Below, piece by piece: positions 10,703 to 19,990 of a DNA stretch of 64,000 nucleotides (positions are counted from its first letter, which is position 1; each line of letters opens with the position of its first letter). A program made the translations under genes and the position numbers. The notes under the pieces were generated by a model. That model saw only the letters and a program-made list of their open reading frames with translations. It searched no databases and had not been told where the DNA came from. Source of the stretch: Lactifluus volemus (taxonomy: Eukaryota; Basidiomycota; Agaricomycetes; Russulales; Russulaceae); the NCBI GenBank assembly GCA_022376515.1, contig WTXI01000093.1:1-64000 (forward strand), written 5' to 3'.

Positions 10703-11335
10703 GGGGGAGTGCTAGTTCATTGAGGATATAGTTGTATTTGGAGAACTTCATGGTTGGGTCAGTCCAATACTTGCTATTCGCCCAGTAAATGCCGTATCAC
10801 CGGTTGTTGATGAATTCGCAGGGGGATCTGTACTTGGTTCTTGATCCTTCTTCCTCGTGAAAGGAATAGTAGACCATCAGCTTCTGGTATAGCTGGTGCA
10901 CCTGTCTTCTGTCTTCTAGAAATCTGATGCTCCCCTTTTGCTCAGGAGTTAGGTTGTCTTCTTCTCTGGGGATGACCCTAGTTCCTAGGTCTTCTTCGTT
11001 TGTGTCCCAGATGACAATCAAAGACCTGTCATTATTCCTGTCCAGCCTTGTGTATGGAAGGCGATGTGATCCCCTGGGAGATAGAGGATCAAAGTGTTTC
11101 CTTGTTCAGATTGAAACAGTTCTGTTCCTGCACCCACTACTTCTTCAAGGTGCTCAATCATATGTGAACAGGAGATGAGTGCTTCTTTCCAGCACCACCT
11201 TTCTATTCCTCTTGTCTGATAGTATGCTCGCACAGCTGTGTTCTTGTTCAGATGTGCATCAATCAACAGTTCTTTGATTTGGATGTATTCTGGTCATTGC
11301 AGGTAGTCCCAGGTGGACATATACTGGTAGGTAAG
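10703..11335 (-). pseudogene. G0b pre-gag ORF and gag N-terminus
   Basis: Minus strand. From 11,290 to 11,018 an open frame without ATG encodes a helical stretch (IKELLIDAHLNKNTAVRAYY, later MIEHLEEVVGAG) that resembles the pre-gag ORF of G3 (LVEALAIRISAEQEYY, later TIEQADEIL). From 11,021 a second frame (MIVIWDTNEEDLGTR, PCEFINNR, then GIYWANSKYW after a stop) corresponds to the gag N-terminal domain of G1 and G3 (GGIYWNPTDRCYC, VEFIND in G3). It ends at element C. Stops in the frame make it a pseudogene. Confidence 0.6.
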
Positions 11336-11347
11336 AGCTTTGGCTTT
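11336..11347 (-). promoter_or_regulatory. G0b self-complementary primer-binding site
   Basis: Minus strand AAAGCCAAAGCT lies directly beside the LTR. It is perfectly complementary to AGCTTTGGCTTT in the same LTR (11,570-11,581), placed about 30 nt after TATAACTA on the minus strand, where the transcript should start. This is the geometry of Tf1-type self-priming and not of a tRNA primer. Confidence 0.75.
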
Positions 11348-11837
11348 TGTTACGGCTTAACTAGGGCCAGGTCCCAACAAGGGTTCTGGTTGTTCTGGTC
11401 TCTCCTAAGACCTGGGCTCAGGGACACTCCGAGTGTCAACGCGCTGAGTCCTGTGGTGTTGTAGCACAACCACCAAGCTTCAAGGGCCTTATTAGGGCAT
11501 GTAGGAGGGTAAGAGGCAAGAGGGGAAGAGTTCTGTCTTTCAGGAGAGTGAAACAAGTCGATTTGGGTTAAAGCCAAAGCTGGGGTACAAGCTACCAGCT
11601 GAGGCCTAGTTATACAATCTACGCTAATTGTTCTACCAAACTAGGGTGGACAATAAGCAAGGGGACGAGAACAATAGGGACGTGAGACAATAACACTGGA
11701 CAAAAACAGGACAGACAATAGGATACCAAGACAATAGGACAGTCAGCACAATAGAGACAATGTGGAAGGGACGTTATCAGGATGAGTAAGTGGGTTAGGG
11801 AAGCATAAGGTCCAACATGTCCTGCATTCCGTAACAC
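11348..11837 (-). repeat. G0b 5' LTR (490 bp)
   Basis: The LTR is bounded by TGTTACGG and CCGTAACA, the same type of ends as in G1 and G3. It contains a TATA-like TATAACTA (minus, about 11,610) and the transcript-start sequence matching the primer site. Only this LTR copy is in the window. Confidence 0.8.
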
Positions 11838-12459
11838 CTAGATATTGTAAGGTACCTAAGATCATCTAGATATTGCAAGATTACACTGATATTGCCAGAT
11901 TACCCAGTTCATTATTATTTTGATAGATATGATAGATAAGATTAATCTAGCTAGGTAGTTCAGGATATTGCCTGAAACTAGATGAGATCATGATTTCACT
12001 CAAAGGGCAAGGTCACCTTGTCAGATAGATATGAACTTGCAAGATTTAGGAATACCATAGTTAGATTTTTTTGTGATGAGAGGGATCTTGGACAAGGGTT
12101 TCTGTATGGGGCCTTTCTTGATCTCTGTAAGCATGTTTGTTTTCAATCATACATATCTAACATACTATATACTACAGATATTTAGACATCTCTTTATAGG
12201 ACCGCAATCAGCCCTGCGGAAGAAAGATGTTATACCCTGCGTCAAGAAAGGGCAAGCCAAGTCAAATGGCCTTAAAAAGGCAACTGCCAGAACAATCACA
12301 TATGCGGCATTACAGGTGAGTGAGATCTACAGTACAGCAATCACTCTTTAAATATGCATGACACAGGCCAGATGGAATCTCTGTGCCATAGATGACTGGC
12401 ATATCGAAGAGCCATATTTCAACTGGACAGAGTTTTTTGAGGCTATCGTTGATGTCCTC
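11838..12459 (+). pseudogene. Host-type sequence with a fragment of an unrecognised gene, cut by the G1 LTR
   Basis: The first ~350 bp show nothing recognisable. From about 12,199 an open stretch gives ALRKKDVIPCVKKGQAKS and ARTITYAALQ. A GT-AG intron of about 50 bp (about 12,315-12,369) follows, then ARWNLCAIDDWHIEEPYFNW and TEFFEAIVDV, which ends abruptly at the G1 LTR. The intron and smooth joining suggest an exon pair of a genuine or once-genuine gene. I do not recognise the family. Its other half would lie past G1, which is not seen. Confidence 0.35.
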
Positions 12460-12605
12460 TGTTACGGTTATGCGGGCCGTCCGGTCCATTCCTTACTGTT
12501 TTCCATCTGATTTTCGACTTGTGTTGTGACCTAGGATCCCTTTCCTTGGCCAGCCCCCTTCTCTCTGCTTCTAGGGGCTGTGCATCGCCGTTTTGGACGT
12601 GTGTT

Positions 12606-12704
12606 TGACTCAGGGATCATGACTCAAATCTTGAGTCAGCGTTCTTGACTCAGATCTTGAGTCAGACGCACTGAGTCAGTTCTTGAGTCATCAGAACTGA
12701 CTCA
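12606..12704 (+). promoter_or_regulatory. Array of eight bZIP (AP-1/Gcn4-type) sites in the G1 LTR
   Basis: TGACTCA or TGAGTCA occurs at 12,606, 12,620, 12,632, 12,646, 12,658, 12,672, 12,684 and 12,698, alternating in orientation, spaced 12-14 bp and about 80-170 bp upstream of the TATA box. This heptamer is the known binding site of Gcn4/Cpc1-type bZIP factors. Response to amino-acid starvation or stress is an inference. Confidence 0.75.
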
Positions 12705-12779
12705 GGTCCTTAGTCAATAGTTTTGACTTCGCTACTGTACTGTGACCTTTGTAGGATAGTTGGCTGGCCCTCTGTACGC

Positions 12780-12823
12780 ATAAATAGGGCCCTGTAGACG
12801 AGCTAAAGCCCCAGCTTCAGCTT
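12780..12823 (+). promoter_or_regulatory. G1 core promoter: TATA box and inferred transcript start
   Basis: ATAAATAG at 12,780-12,787 lies 33 nt before AGCTTCAGCTT (12,813-12,823), which is complementary to the primer site at 13,397. In self-primed elements the primer is the mRNA 5' end, so this sequence marks the start of R. Confidence 0.65.
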
Positions 12824-13396
12824 CGTCTAGAATCGCAGTTCGTTGTCTCCTGCTCACACTCGCATCACATCTTTCTCCTCTCTTCTTGTGAATCCCCTCT
12901 TCGTACCTTGATCCAGGTACTTTGCGCCACGATCAGACATCTGTGAACTTGTTCCATTTCCGTGCAACAAGTCCCCAGGCGCCTGAACCCTAATACGAAC
13001 GCACTGCGAGAAGTAGTCCCCACTTCTCACCCCGCGTCCGCCCTTGAACCTTAGTTCAACCTCTCACGAGTGTCCTTGGAAGGCGAGCATCTCTTGCATT
13101 CCAAATACACTCGCGCCCATGTTGCGGTTGAACCTACACATCGTCATTAACCCATCTGCCACCGTCTATCCCTTTTGGGAATGGTAACTCCGACCATCGC
13201 GTGCGCCGGCCCGCTAGTCCGTCTCACGCGATACAGACACCCAGAGTCTGCACAGTCAAGTCTACTCCACACAGGACCTTGCCTGCACGTGCTAGAATCG
13301 ACTATTTGGTGTTGCTAGTCTTGTCCGACTCGCCACAGCAAATAGCCAACCAGAACGACGCTCACTTCGAGCCACGGTCCCTGCGAACCGTGACAT

Positions 13397-13407
13397 AAGC
13401 TGAAGCT
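13397..13407 (+). promoter_or_regulatory. G1 self-complementary primer-binding site
   Basis: AAGCTGAAGCT, one nucleotide after the LTR, is the exact reverse complement of AGCTTCAGCTT in the LTR. Confidence 0.8.
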
Positions 13408-13548
13408 CCTACCCCTCCACTTCTTCATCACAAGAAGTGTACCCCGAACGAACCAGACCGTTGCCCACTTTCTTTTCAGGCCGAGAAAGTGTGTGCCAGA
13501 GTGCACAGAAATTTTTTCGTTCCTCTTGCTAGAGTGAACAACTTATAG

Positions 13549-15507
13549 GCTACTGAGACCGCTCCTCTTGCGAAGAGTGGGCGATTGATCGACAAAACGG
13601 CTTCCATAACTGTTGGTTGGACCTCAGAGAAGGGGAAGCTCACCAGAGTCGAAACCAGAGACGCACCAGACCTCCCAGACCACGTAGTTGGGCACGCCTT
13701 TTGGATAGAACGTCAAGAAAACCCCAAGCAAAGTGCCTATTGGGCTTTTGACAAGGAAAATCCACACGGACCCATCGAGTTTATCAACCAGAAGTGGTAT
13801 CATGTCGAGTGGTTCGATAAACCGCAGACCTACGCGACAGAGATAGGGAGATACATCACAGACGAGGACATCGCACGATTTGAACTCGGCTGGTGGAAAC
13901 CAAGTGATCCACAGCACCCAGACTATCCAGTACACGCGCTGTCCTTGACACCGGCAGGCTCAGGATCTGGAAGTACCCCAGAGCGACCCGAAGCACTTTC
14001 ACCTAGTGGACAGTTATTTGAACCGGTCTATCAAGCCGCACAAGCCCCTTTAACCAGTGTTCCCCCAGAAATTCATCAGCAGCTTGAACCAACCTCGACG
14101 TTGCAAGTGCCCCCAGTACAACAGCAAATGGAATCACCATACTCCGACGTCAGTGTGTCAATGGTGACAGACCCAACCAGTGGAATGTTGGTGGATCCCA
14201 CCATGTTTCCAGCCGCTTTTTCCCCCTCTCCACAACCTCATCCTGGTGTGCCCAGTGGTAGTGCGTTTATCAGGTCAGCTGCGGTCAGCACCGCTGTTAC
14301 TGCACCAACAGCGCTAGCTGGCATCACAGGATTCAGCTCCTCTGGGCAACCTGGAGGAGGACCTCCGGCTGGGGTACAGCCGGGAGGAAGTGGAGGCGGC
14401 GGTGGAGGTGGAGGTGGAGGCGGAGGTGGAGGCGGAGGTGGAGGTGGAGGAGGAGGAGCTCCCCCTCCAGGAGGACAAGCGGCAGGTGGTCAACCACACC
14501 AGCCTTCAGCCCTCTTTGGCACGATCCCTGAAATTTTCAATGGGGATCGTGACGACCTCGCGCGCTTCCGCCGCGCCTTCACGGTCTTCTGGGAGATGAA
14601 TCGGGACCACCCCTCCATAAGTAGCCCCTACATGCGGGTCCTCACCTGTGTGGGAAGGATCCGAGGCAGAGCAGTCGACCAGTGGGTCGATGGAATCATC
14701 CAACCCTTGATGAATGGAGTAGCAATGTGGCGGCAGTACCCAAATCACCTTCTAGCCATCGACCCAAACGATGAACAGGTCTGGACAGACTTTGACAATG
14801 CGTTCAAAGCTCAGTTTCAAAACACTGTGGCCAGGGAGGAGGCATTGGGGCATCTGCTCACCCTGCAAATGCAAGGGGAAGACCTCAAAACGTACATCAA
14901 TGACTTCAATACACTAATCGCTCTTGCCAAATGGGGACCAAACGAGCAAGGGACCCTCCTTCGATTCAAGGATGGCTTGAAGCGAGTCCTTCGTGAAAAG
15001 ATCATTGATTTTGAGGCCACCCTACCCGATACTCTGAAGGGATGGCAAGACGCAGCCTTGAGGCGTCAAGGGAGGTGGATCGAAGCCAGAGCCACCTCTG
15101 GAGACAAACCAGGTCAAAACTTCCGCCAACGCCTTGCTATGGCGCTGGGGAGGTACCAGCAGGACAGGCACACGAAACCCCGACCTTCTGACGCCATGGA
15201 CGTTGACGCCATCCATACAGGGGGGCCTACCCCTGAAGAAAAGAAGAAACTAGTGGCGGAAGGTCGCTGCTTCACCTGTCGGCGACAGGGCCATGTGAGC
15301 CGCATGTGTCCTGAGAAGAAAAAGAACCAGAACAAGAGCAGCAAGCCTGCACAGCGCCCCGCCGCAGTGCGGGCTGTCGAAGAAGAAAAGAAAGAAATCA
15401 CCCGCGACCAGCTTATGGACAGGCTTATGAAGTTGTCTGACGACGACAAGGAACGGTTTATCAAAGATATGGTTGACTCCACCGACTCTGCGCCCCAGGA
15501 TTTTTGA
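13549..15507 (+). CDS. G1 Gag polyprotein
   Basis: The open frame runs from 13,549 to TGA at 15,505-15,507. An N-terminal domain of about 100 residues (GHAFWIERQENPKQSAYWAF, IEFINQKWYHVEWF) resembles that of G3 and G0b gag. A Pro/Ser-rich linker and a run of about 22 Gly (around 14,392-14,457) come next. The capsid follows (LFGTIPEIFNGDRDDLARFR, then KTYINDFNTLIALAKWG), then the knuckle CFTCRRQGHVSRMC, and an acidic tail ending PQDF. There is no ATG in frame for roughly the first 180 residues, so the start is unclear: a lost ATG, a non-AUG start or an upstream exon are possible. The final codons GAT TTT TGA and the following stem-loop form the presumed -1 shift site into pol. Gag assembles the cytoplasmic particle and packages RNA. 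Confidence 0.85.
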   Translation, partial: ATETAPLAKSGRLIDKTASITVGWTSEKGKLTRVETRDAPDLPDHVVGHAFWIERQENPKQSAYWAFDKENPHGPIEFINQKWYHVEWFDKPQTYATEIGRYITDEDIARFELGWWKPSDPQHPDYPVHALSLTPAGSGSGSTPERPEALSPSGQLFEPVYQAAQAPLTSVPPEIHQQLEPTSTLQVPPVQQQMESPYSDVSVSMVTDPTSGMLVDPTMFPAAFSPSPQPHPGVPSGSAFIRSAAVSTAVTAPTALAGITGFSSSGQPGGGPPAGVQPGGSGGGGGGGGGGGGGGGGGGGGGGAPPPGGQAAGGQPHQPSALFGTIPEIFNGDRDDLARFRRAFTVFWEMNRDHPSISSPYMRVLTCVGRIRGRAVDQWVDGIIQPLMNGVAMWRQYPNHLLAIDPNDEQVWTDFDNAFKAQFQNTVAREEALGHLLTLQMQGEDLKTYINDFNTLIALAKWGPNEQGTLLRFKDGLKRVLREKIIDFEATLPDTLKGWQDAALRRQGRWIEARATSGDKPGQNFRQRLAMALGRYQQDRHTKPRPSDAMDVDAIHTGGPTPEEKKKLVAEGRCFTCRRQGHVSRMCPEKKKNQNKSSKPAQRPAAVRAVEEEKKEITRDQLMDRLMKLSDDDKERFIKDMVDSTDSAPQDF

Positions 15508-15538
15508 AGAGCTCGTGCCGCGCGACCTGGGTACGAGC
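15502..15538 (+). promoter_or_regulatory. G1 gag-pol -1 frameshift site and stem-loop
   Basis: TTT (15,502-15,504) precedes the gag TGA and can re-pair one base upstream (also TTT). GCTCGT (15,511-15,516) pairs with ACGAGC (15,533-15,538) around a loop containing CCTGG. The -1 frame after the stop encodes FLKSSCRATWVRALG. Confidence 0.6.
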
Positions 15539-17489
15539 CTTAGGACTGAAACGAATGTACATTAGCTATGCCAATGCCAACGCTTTGAATTTGCCCATTT
15601 CGTTTGCAAATGTCCACAAAACGGTCGCAGATGTCGCCTTAATCGACAGTGGAGCCACAGAAAACTTCCTTGATCAGCGCACAGTCCGCCGATGGGGACT
15701 CAGCACTCACAAACTCCCCCACCCCCGCTATGTCTATAATGTGGATGGAACTCAGAACCAAGCTGGGACGCTCACGGAGTATTGTGTTCTTCGCTGCGTC
15801 TTAGGGGACAAAGACACTCTCCAACGGTTCTACGTCACCAATCTTGGCAAGGATCGCGTACTCTTGGGACACCCCTGGCTCTCAGAGTTCAATCCTCGCA
15901 TCGATTGGACCAAGGGGGAAGTGCAGAATGGAGGAGTACGGATCGAAACCAAGTGGAGGAAGTTTCAGCGCCCTCGTCAAATACACAAGGATAGGGAGAA
16001 GGAACCAGCACGCATTGATCGCACCAATGTGGCCCAGGAATGGGCCATAAAAGCGCACCAAGAGCAGGTGGCCAGTGGGGAAAAGCACGAGGTGCTGCCA
16101 CCCCAATACTGGGACTATGCGGACGTCTTTGACGAAGAGAAATCCCATCGCTTCCCACCTTCATGACCAGAAGATCATGCCATTGTCTTGAAGGAAGACG
16201 CCCCAGCTACCATCAATTGTAAAGTCTATGCCCTCACGAGGGAGGAGAAAGCAGCGACCCAGAAATTCTTGAAAGAGAATGAGCAGTGGGGATTCATCGA
16301 AAAGTCCAACTCTCCTTGGTCAACCCCTTGGTTCTTTATAAAGAAAAGAGATGGGAGTCTCCGACCCATCCAGGACTATAGGGAGGTGAACAGTTGGACG
16401 ATTCGAGATGTGTACCCCATCCCTCATATTGAGCAAATACTGGAAGCGCTGCATGGACGCACCCTCTTCACGGCACTAGACATTCGTTGGGGCTACCATA
16501 ACATCCAGATTCGCCCTGAGGATCGATGGAAGGCCGCGTTCAAGACTCCCTTTGGCCTGTACCAACCAAAGGTGATGCTCTTCGGCCTTCAGAACTCTCC
16601 GGCCACCTTCCAGCGTTGCATGGATCGGGTTTTCGCTAAGATCATGAACCGCTACCCAGGGAAGGTGTTTGTGTACATGGATGATGTCTTGGTGGCCACA
16701 GGGGGAGATGTGGAGGAGCATAGGAGGATAGTTCGAGAAATCCTCGAGATGTTCCGCCAGGAATCCTTCTTCCTCAAACTGTCGAAGTGCAAGTTTGAGC
16801 AGACCAGCATTGACTACCTTGGCATCCGTGTGGAACACGGAACTATTCGCATCGATCCCACGAAGAGGAAAGGACTATCTCAATGGCCTCGAACCTTGTC
16901 TTCAGTGAAAGAGGTCTGGAGCACGCTCGGTGTTTTGGGGTACCAGAGACCATTCATTCCCCACTTTGCGCATCTTGCGGCACCACTCACTGCTTTACTG
17001 AAGAAGGGACGACCGTTCAAATGGACGGATGAGTGCACCAAGGCCCTGGATGCACTCCTCCAGATCATAGAGTCCGATCCTGTCCTCCAAAGACCTGACT
17101 ATGACCGCCCCTTCGAGATGGAGGTGGACGTGTCCCAGTATGCCACTGGGGCCATCCTCTACCAGCGAAATGACAAACAGAGGCTCTGTCCAGTGGGCTA
17201 CCACTCCCAGACATTGAACGAAGCTGAGAGAGGGTATGACGTCCATGATAGAGAGCTCTTAGCGGTAATTCGGGGTTTGCGATGATGGAGACACTTGTTC
17301 CTCTCCTCTCCCTTCACTGCCATTGTGCACACCAATCATAATAATCTTCGATACTACCGGCAACCCCAAAGAATCAACCGACGCGTAGCAAGGTACCTCA
17401 GTGACCTTGCGGACTACAATTACAAACTGGTGCACCGCCCAGGCAAGCTGAACAAGGCTGACGCGCTATCCAGACCACCAGGGGTGGAC
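15508..17489 (+). pseudogene. G1 Pol: protease, reverse transcriptase, RNase H; two nonsense codons, truncated
   Basis: It is in the -1 frame relative to gag. The protease motif is ALIDSGATENFLD. A TGA at about 16,164 sits where relatives have Arg (FPPS-R-PEDHA), as expected from a CGA to TGA transition. Reverse transcriptase follows, with LDIRWGYHNIQI, FGLQNSPATFQ and the catalytic VYMDDVLVATGG. RNase H has EMEVDVSQYATGAILYQ and YDVHDRELLAV. A second TGA (about 17,284) sits before WRHLFLSS, where G2 has LRWEHVLLSS and the aligned residue is Arg, again fitting CGA to TGA. The frame ends at the G2 LTR after KLVHRPGKLNKADALSRPPG. Pol would copy the element RNA into cDNA inside the particle. Confidence 0.9.
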
Positions 17490-18094
17490 TGTTATGGACT
17501 GACACGTGTTTGCTGACTCATACTATACATTTTCGGACTGATGATTCATTTCTGCTGACTCTTTGCTTATGTGAACGGACTGCCGATCGCTTTGTTTCAG
17601 ATCGCTTACTTATTACTCTCACGATACAGCCTCACACAGCACCGTACAGCCGCAAGTAACAGCCACATGCACAGGATGACTCGCTGATTCCTGAAACATG
17701 TTTCAAACCCTGAAAGCTGTACGAAGGTCACAGCCCCTATGGCTGTGCACATAGCCTCGTCTTCTTGTATATAAACCCTGTACTTTCTGCCCTAGAGACC
17801 TTAAGTCTCAGTTTTGTTTCGCAATCCAAGTCTTCTATCTATTAGAACCTTGCTTGCCTCGAAGCATCAGACCTGAGAGAACCCTCTTGACATCACGCTC
17901 TTCGACTTCTTGACACTTTGGTCTTATCCCTAAGCCCAAAAGCCCTCAACCTCTGAAACGCTCTTGACTTAGTCGTTTACTAAGTCTCGTCCTTATCGAA
18001 CCTTTGATCTTGACTTGCACGTTTTGCAAGTCTAGTTCTTGACTCCACGAACGATCGTACACTTCGTACAAAGGTCCCACTTGGAACCTTAACA
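17490..18094 (+). repeat. G2 5' LTR (605 bp)
   Basis: Bounded by TGTTATGG and CCTTAACA. It has TATA box TATATAAA (about 17,768) and presumed start AAGTCTCAGTTT (17,803-17,814). One TGACTCA lies at about 17,514. Confidence 0.85.
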
Positions 18095-18095
18095 C

Positions 18096-18107
18096 AAACT
18101 GAGACTT
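18096..18107 (+). promoter_or_regulatory. G2 self-complementary primer-binding site
   Basis: AAACTGAGACTT, one nucleotide after the LTR, is the exact complement of AAGTCTCAGTTT at 17,803-17,814, about 30 nt after the TATA box. Confidence 0.8.
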
Positions 18108-18141
18108 CTTACTCTCACATTTGTGAACGAACGAACGAACC

Positions 18142-19958
18142 ATGTCAGACAGCTCTAGAGGCAGTCCATATGGTAGATTCACCGCATTAGCCGAAGAATC
18201 TCCTGAACAAGATCGCCCTACACAAGGCAATGACGATGATGACGAAGCCCTTGCGCAGGCCGCAGGGACTAGACTTCGCGCCCACTCCCATACTCCTATG
18301 ATCTCACTCGAACAAGCAATTGAACAAGTGAAACAACCAGCGACACCCTCTGACTCTGGAAGTGGCGAAGAACCAAACTACAACCAAGCTTTGGACCTCT
18401 TACCTGAGAGTCCTACTGATGAACAGCTTGCGCAAATGAAAAAAATATTTGCTAAGCAACCGACGCCTGAACCAGTACCCGACCCAAACGCCCCGCTCAC
18501 TCCTAAAGAACTCCTCGCCCTGAACACTATATTCAAATCCAAAGCCCCTGCTTCTACAAGCACCTCACCTATTCAATCCCTTGCAGCACGAGCCTTTCAT
18601 GCAGCTGCACAAGGAGTTGCAGGCTACGCCCTACTCCCCCTTTCCAAATCGCCTCAGCAACCGCTACAGTAACACCCACCGCTTCAGCCCTTTTTTCCCA
18701 ACCTAAAGGAAAAAGCAAGAAAGCTTCCGCTACGGCAAGTGGTAGTGGAGCAATCTTCAGCGGCGGTGGAGGAGGAAGCGGTGGAGGAGGAGGCGGTGGA
18801 GGAGGAGGCGGTAGCCCTGGAGGGGGAGGAGCACCCGGTAGCCCTGGAGGAGGAGGAGGTGGCGGCGGCGGTGGAGGAGGCGGAGCGGCAGCAGCTCCCC
18901 TTCAACAAGGCCAAGGCTTTGCTCAAATCCCTGCTGCCGGAGGAGGATTAATGGGGATTCCCCCAAAACCCTTCGATGGAAATAGATCGCGATCGAAACG
19001 ATTTATGGAGATCTTCGAAAACTACCGAAGATTAAACCAAGGAAACCCCGGAATGTCAAACCCCGCAAACCGAATCCTCATGTTCACCACGTTTATGTCT
19101 GGACCACGTTGCGAAGGTTGGGCCCAAGCACGTCTTAACTCCTTGGGAGGATACCTAGACCGTGGAGGAGACCCAAACGACCTAGACCTTTGGGTTGGTT
19201 TCAAACAAAGGTTCCTTAATGACTTCCGAGATGCCGCCGCAAAAGAAGATGCCCTTACAAAGTTTGCAAAACTTCGAATGGTCGGAGACGAGCTAGATGA
19301 TTACACTACTTCGTTCAACGACCTTCTCGAAGAAGCAGGCTTTGAAGCCGACGCTCAAGGGACTATCATTCAGTATCGCGCTGGTCTCAAAGAAGCCCTT
19401 CACATGACCATCATGAATCGTGAATGGCCGAAACCAGAAACTCTTGCGGACTGGCAAGAAGCAGCACGAAAACACTCAGCTGCCTGGACAGAACAAAAAT
19501 TGTTCAAAGAACTACACGGTGGCGGATCACTAGGACGTATTACTCAATTACTCGGCAATACGCGAGGACAACAACAGCAACGACGTCCTCAACAACCACC
19601 ACGCCCAACCCCACGTCCCCAACGCGATCCCGACGCTATGGATGTAGACGTCACTACTACCCAAAACAATCGTACCCCTGACCCTGACCGCGAACGCCTT
19701 ATACGAGAAGGACGTTGCTTCTATTGCAAAGAACAGGGCCATCTCTCCAGAGAATGCCCTATTAAGAAGAAACGAAACACCAACACCACCGGTACTACAC
19801 GTGCCCGTGTTACTGAAACATCCGAGGCAACAACGACCCCTACCCCCACTTCTTCTAAAGAACTTTCCAACGCGGAAGTCGCTAAAGCTCTCAAAGCTAT
19901 GACCGACGAAGAACGTGGCAAACTCGCCGAATTCCTTTCTCAAGATCCGTCTTTTTAA
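18142..19958 (+). pseudogene. G2 Gag, one frameshift in the linker
   Basis: The ATG at 18,142 begins MSDSSRGSPYGRFTALAEES. The frame runs 176 codons to a stop at about 18,672. A neighbouring frame continues the protein (ATVTPTASALFSQPKGKSKK, then Gly-rich runs at 18,757-18,895) into the capsid (GIPPKPFDGNRSRSKRFMEI), so a one-base indel lies near the C-run at 18,635-18,650. The capsid has LDDYTTSFNDLLEEAGFEAD, the knuckle is CFYCKEQGHLSREC, and the acidic end is QDPSF before TAA (19,956-19,958). The poly-Gly run occupies the same position as in G1 and G0b. An indel in one copy could also be a sequencing error at the homopolymer. Confidence 0.85.
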
Positions 19959-19990
19959 AGGGCTCTGATCTCACCGCCTGGATCCGAGCC
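19953..19990 (+). promoter_or_regulatory. G2 gag-pol -1 frameshift site and stem-loop
   Basis: TCT TTT TAA: TTT at 19,953-19,955 can re-pair at 19,952-19,954. GGCTC (19,961-19,965) pairs with GAGCC (19,986-19,990); GATC on each inner side extends the stem past one mismatch. The -1 frame is open from the shift point into pol and encodes FLKGSDLTAWIRAL. Confidence 0.65.

Larger units (their letters stand above)
4571..11837 (-). mobile_element. G0b: decayed Ty3/gypsy element with 5' LTR, interrupted by elements B and C
   Basis: On the minus strand the order is LTR (11,837-11,348), primer site, leader ORF remnant, gag in three pieces split by elements C and B, gag stop (4,687), stem-loop, and the start of pol down to about 4,571. 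There it breaks off, where G0 begins. The rest of pol and the other LTR are not in the window. The gag pieces rejoin across both insertions, which shows B and C came later. Confidence 0.75.
12460..13395 (+). repeat. G1 5' LTR (936 bp)
   Basis: Bounded by TGTTACGG and CCGTGACA. It contains an eight-site array of TGA(C/G)TCA (12,606-12,704), the TATA box ATAAATAG (12,780-12,787), and the presumed transcript start AGCTTCAGCTT (12,813-12,823). It is about twice as long as the G0b and G3 LTRs. Confidence 0.85.
12460..17489 (+). mobile_element. G1: Ty3/gypsy element, truncated in RNase H by insertion of G2
   Basis: The order is LTR, self-priming site, gag, stem-loop, pol (protease, reverse transcriptase, RNase H), then the LTR of G2 begins inside the RNase H/integrase linker after DALSRPPG. 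The integrase and the second G1 LTR are absent from the window. Two in-frame TGA codons in pol mark it as inactive. Confidence 0.9.

Noticed and set aside
12073..12351. A complete 92-codon gene
   Set aside because: The first half looks random; only the part from about 12,199 across an intron looks like protein, and it is cut by the G1 LTR.
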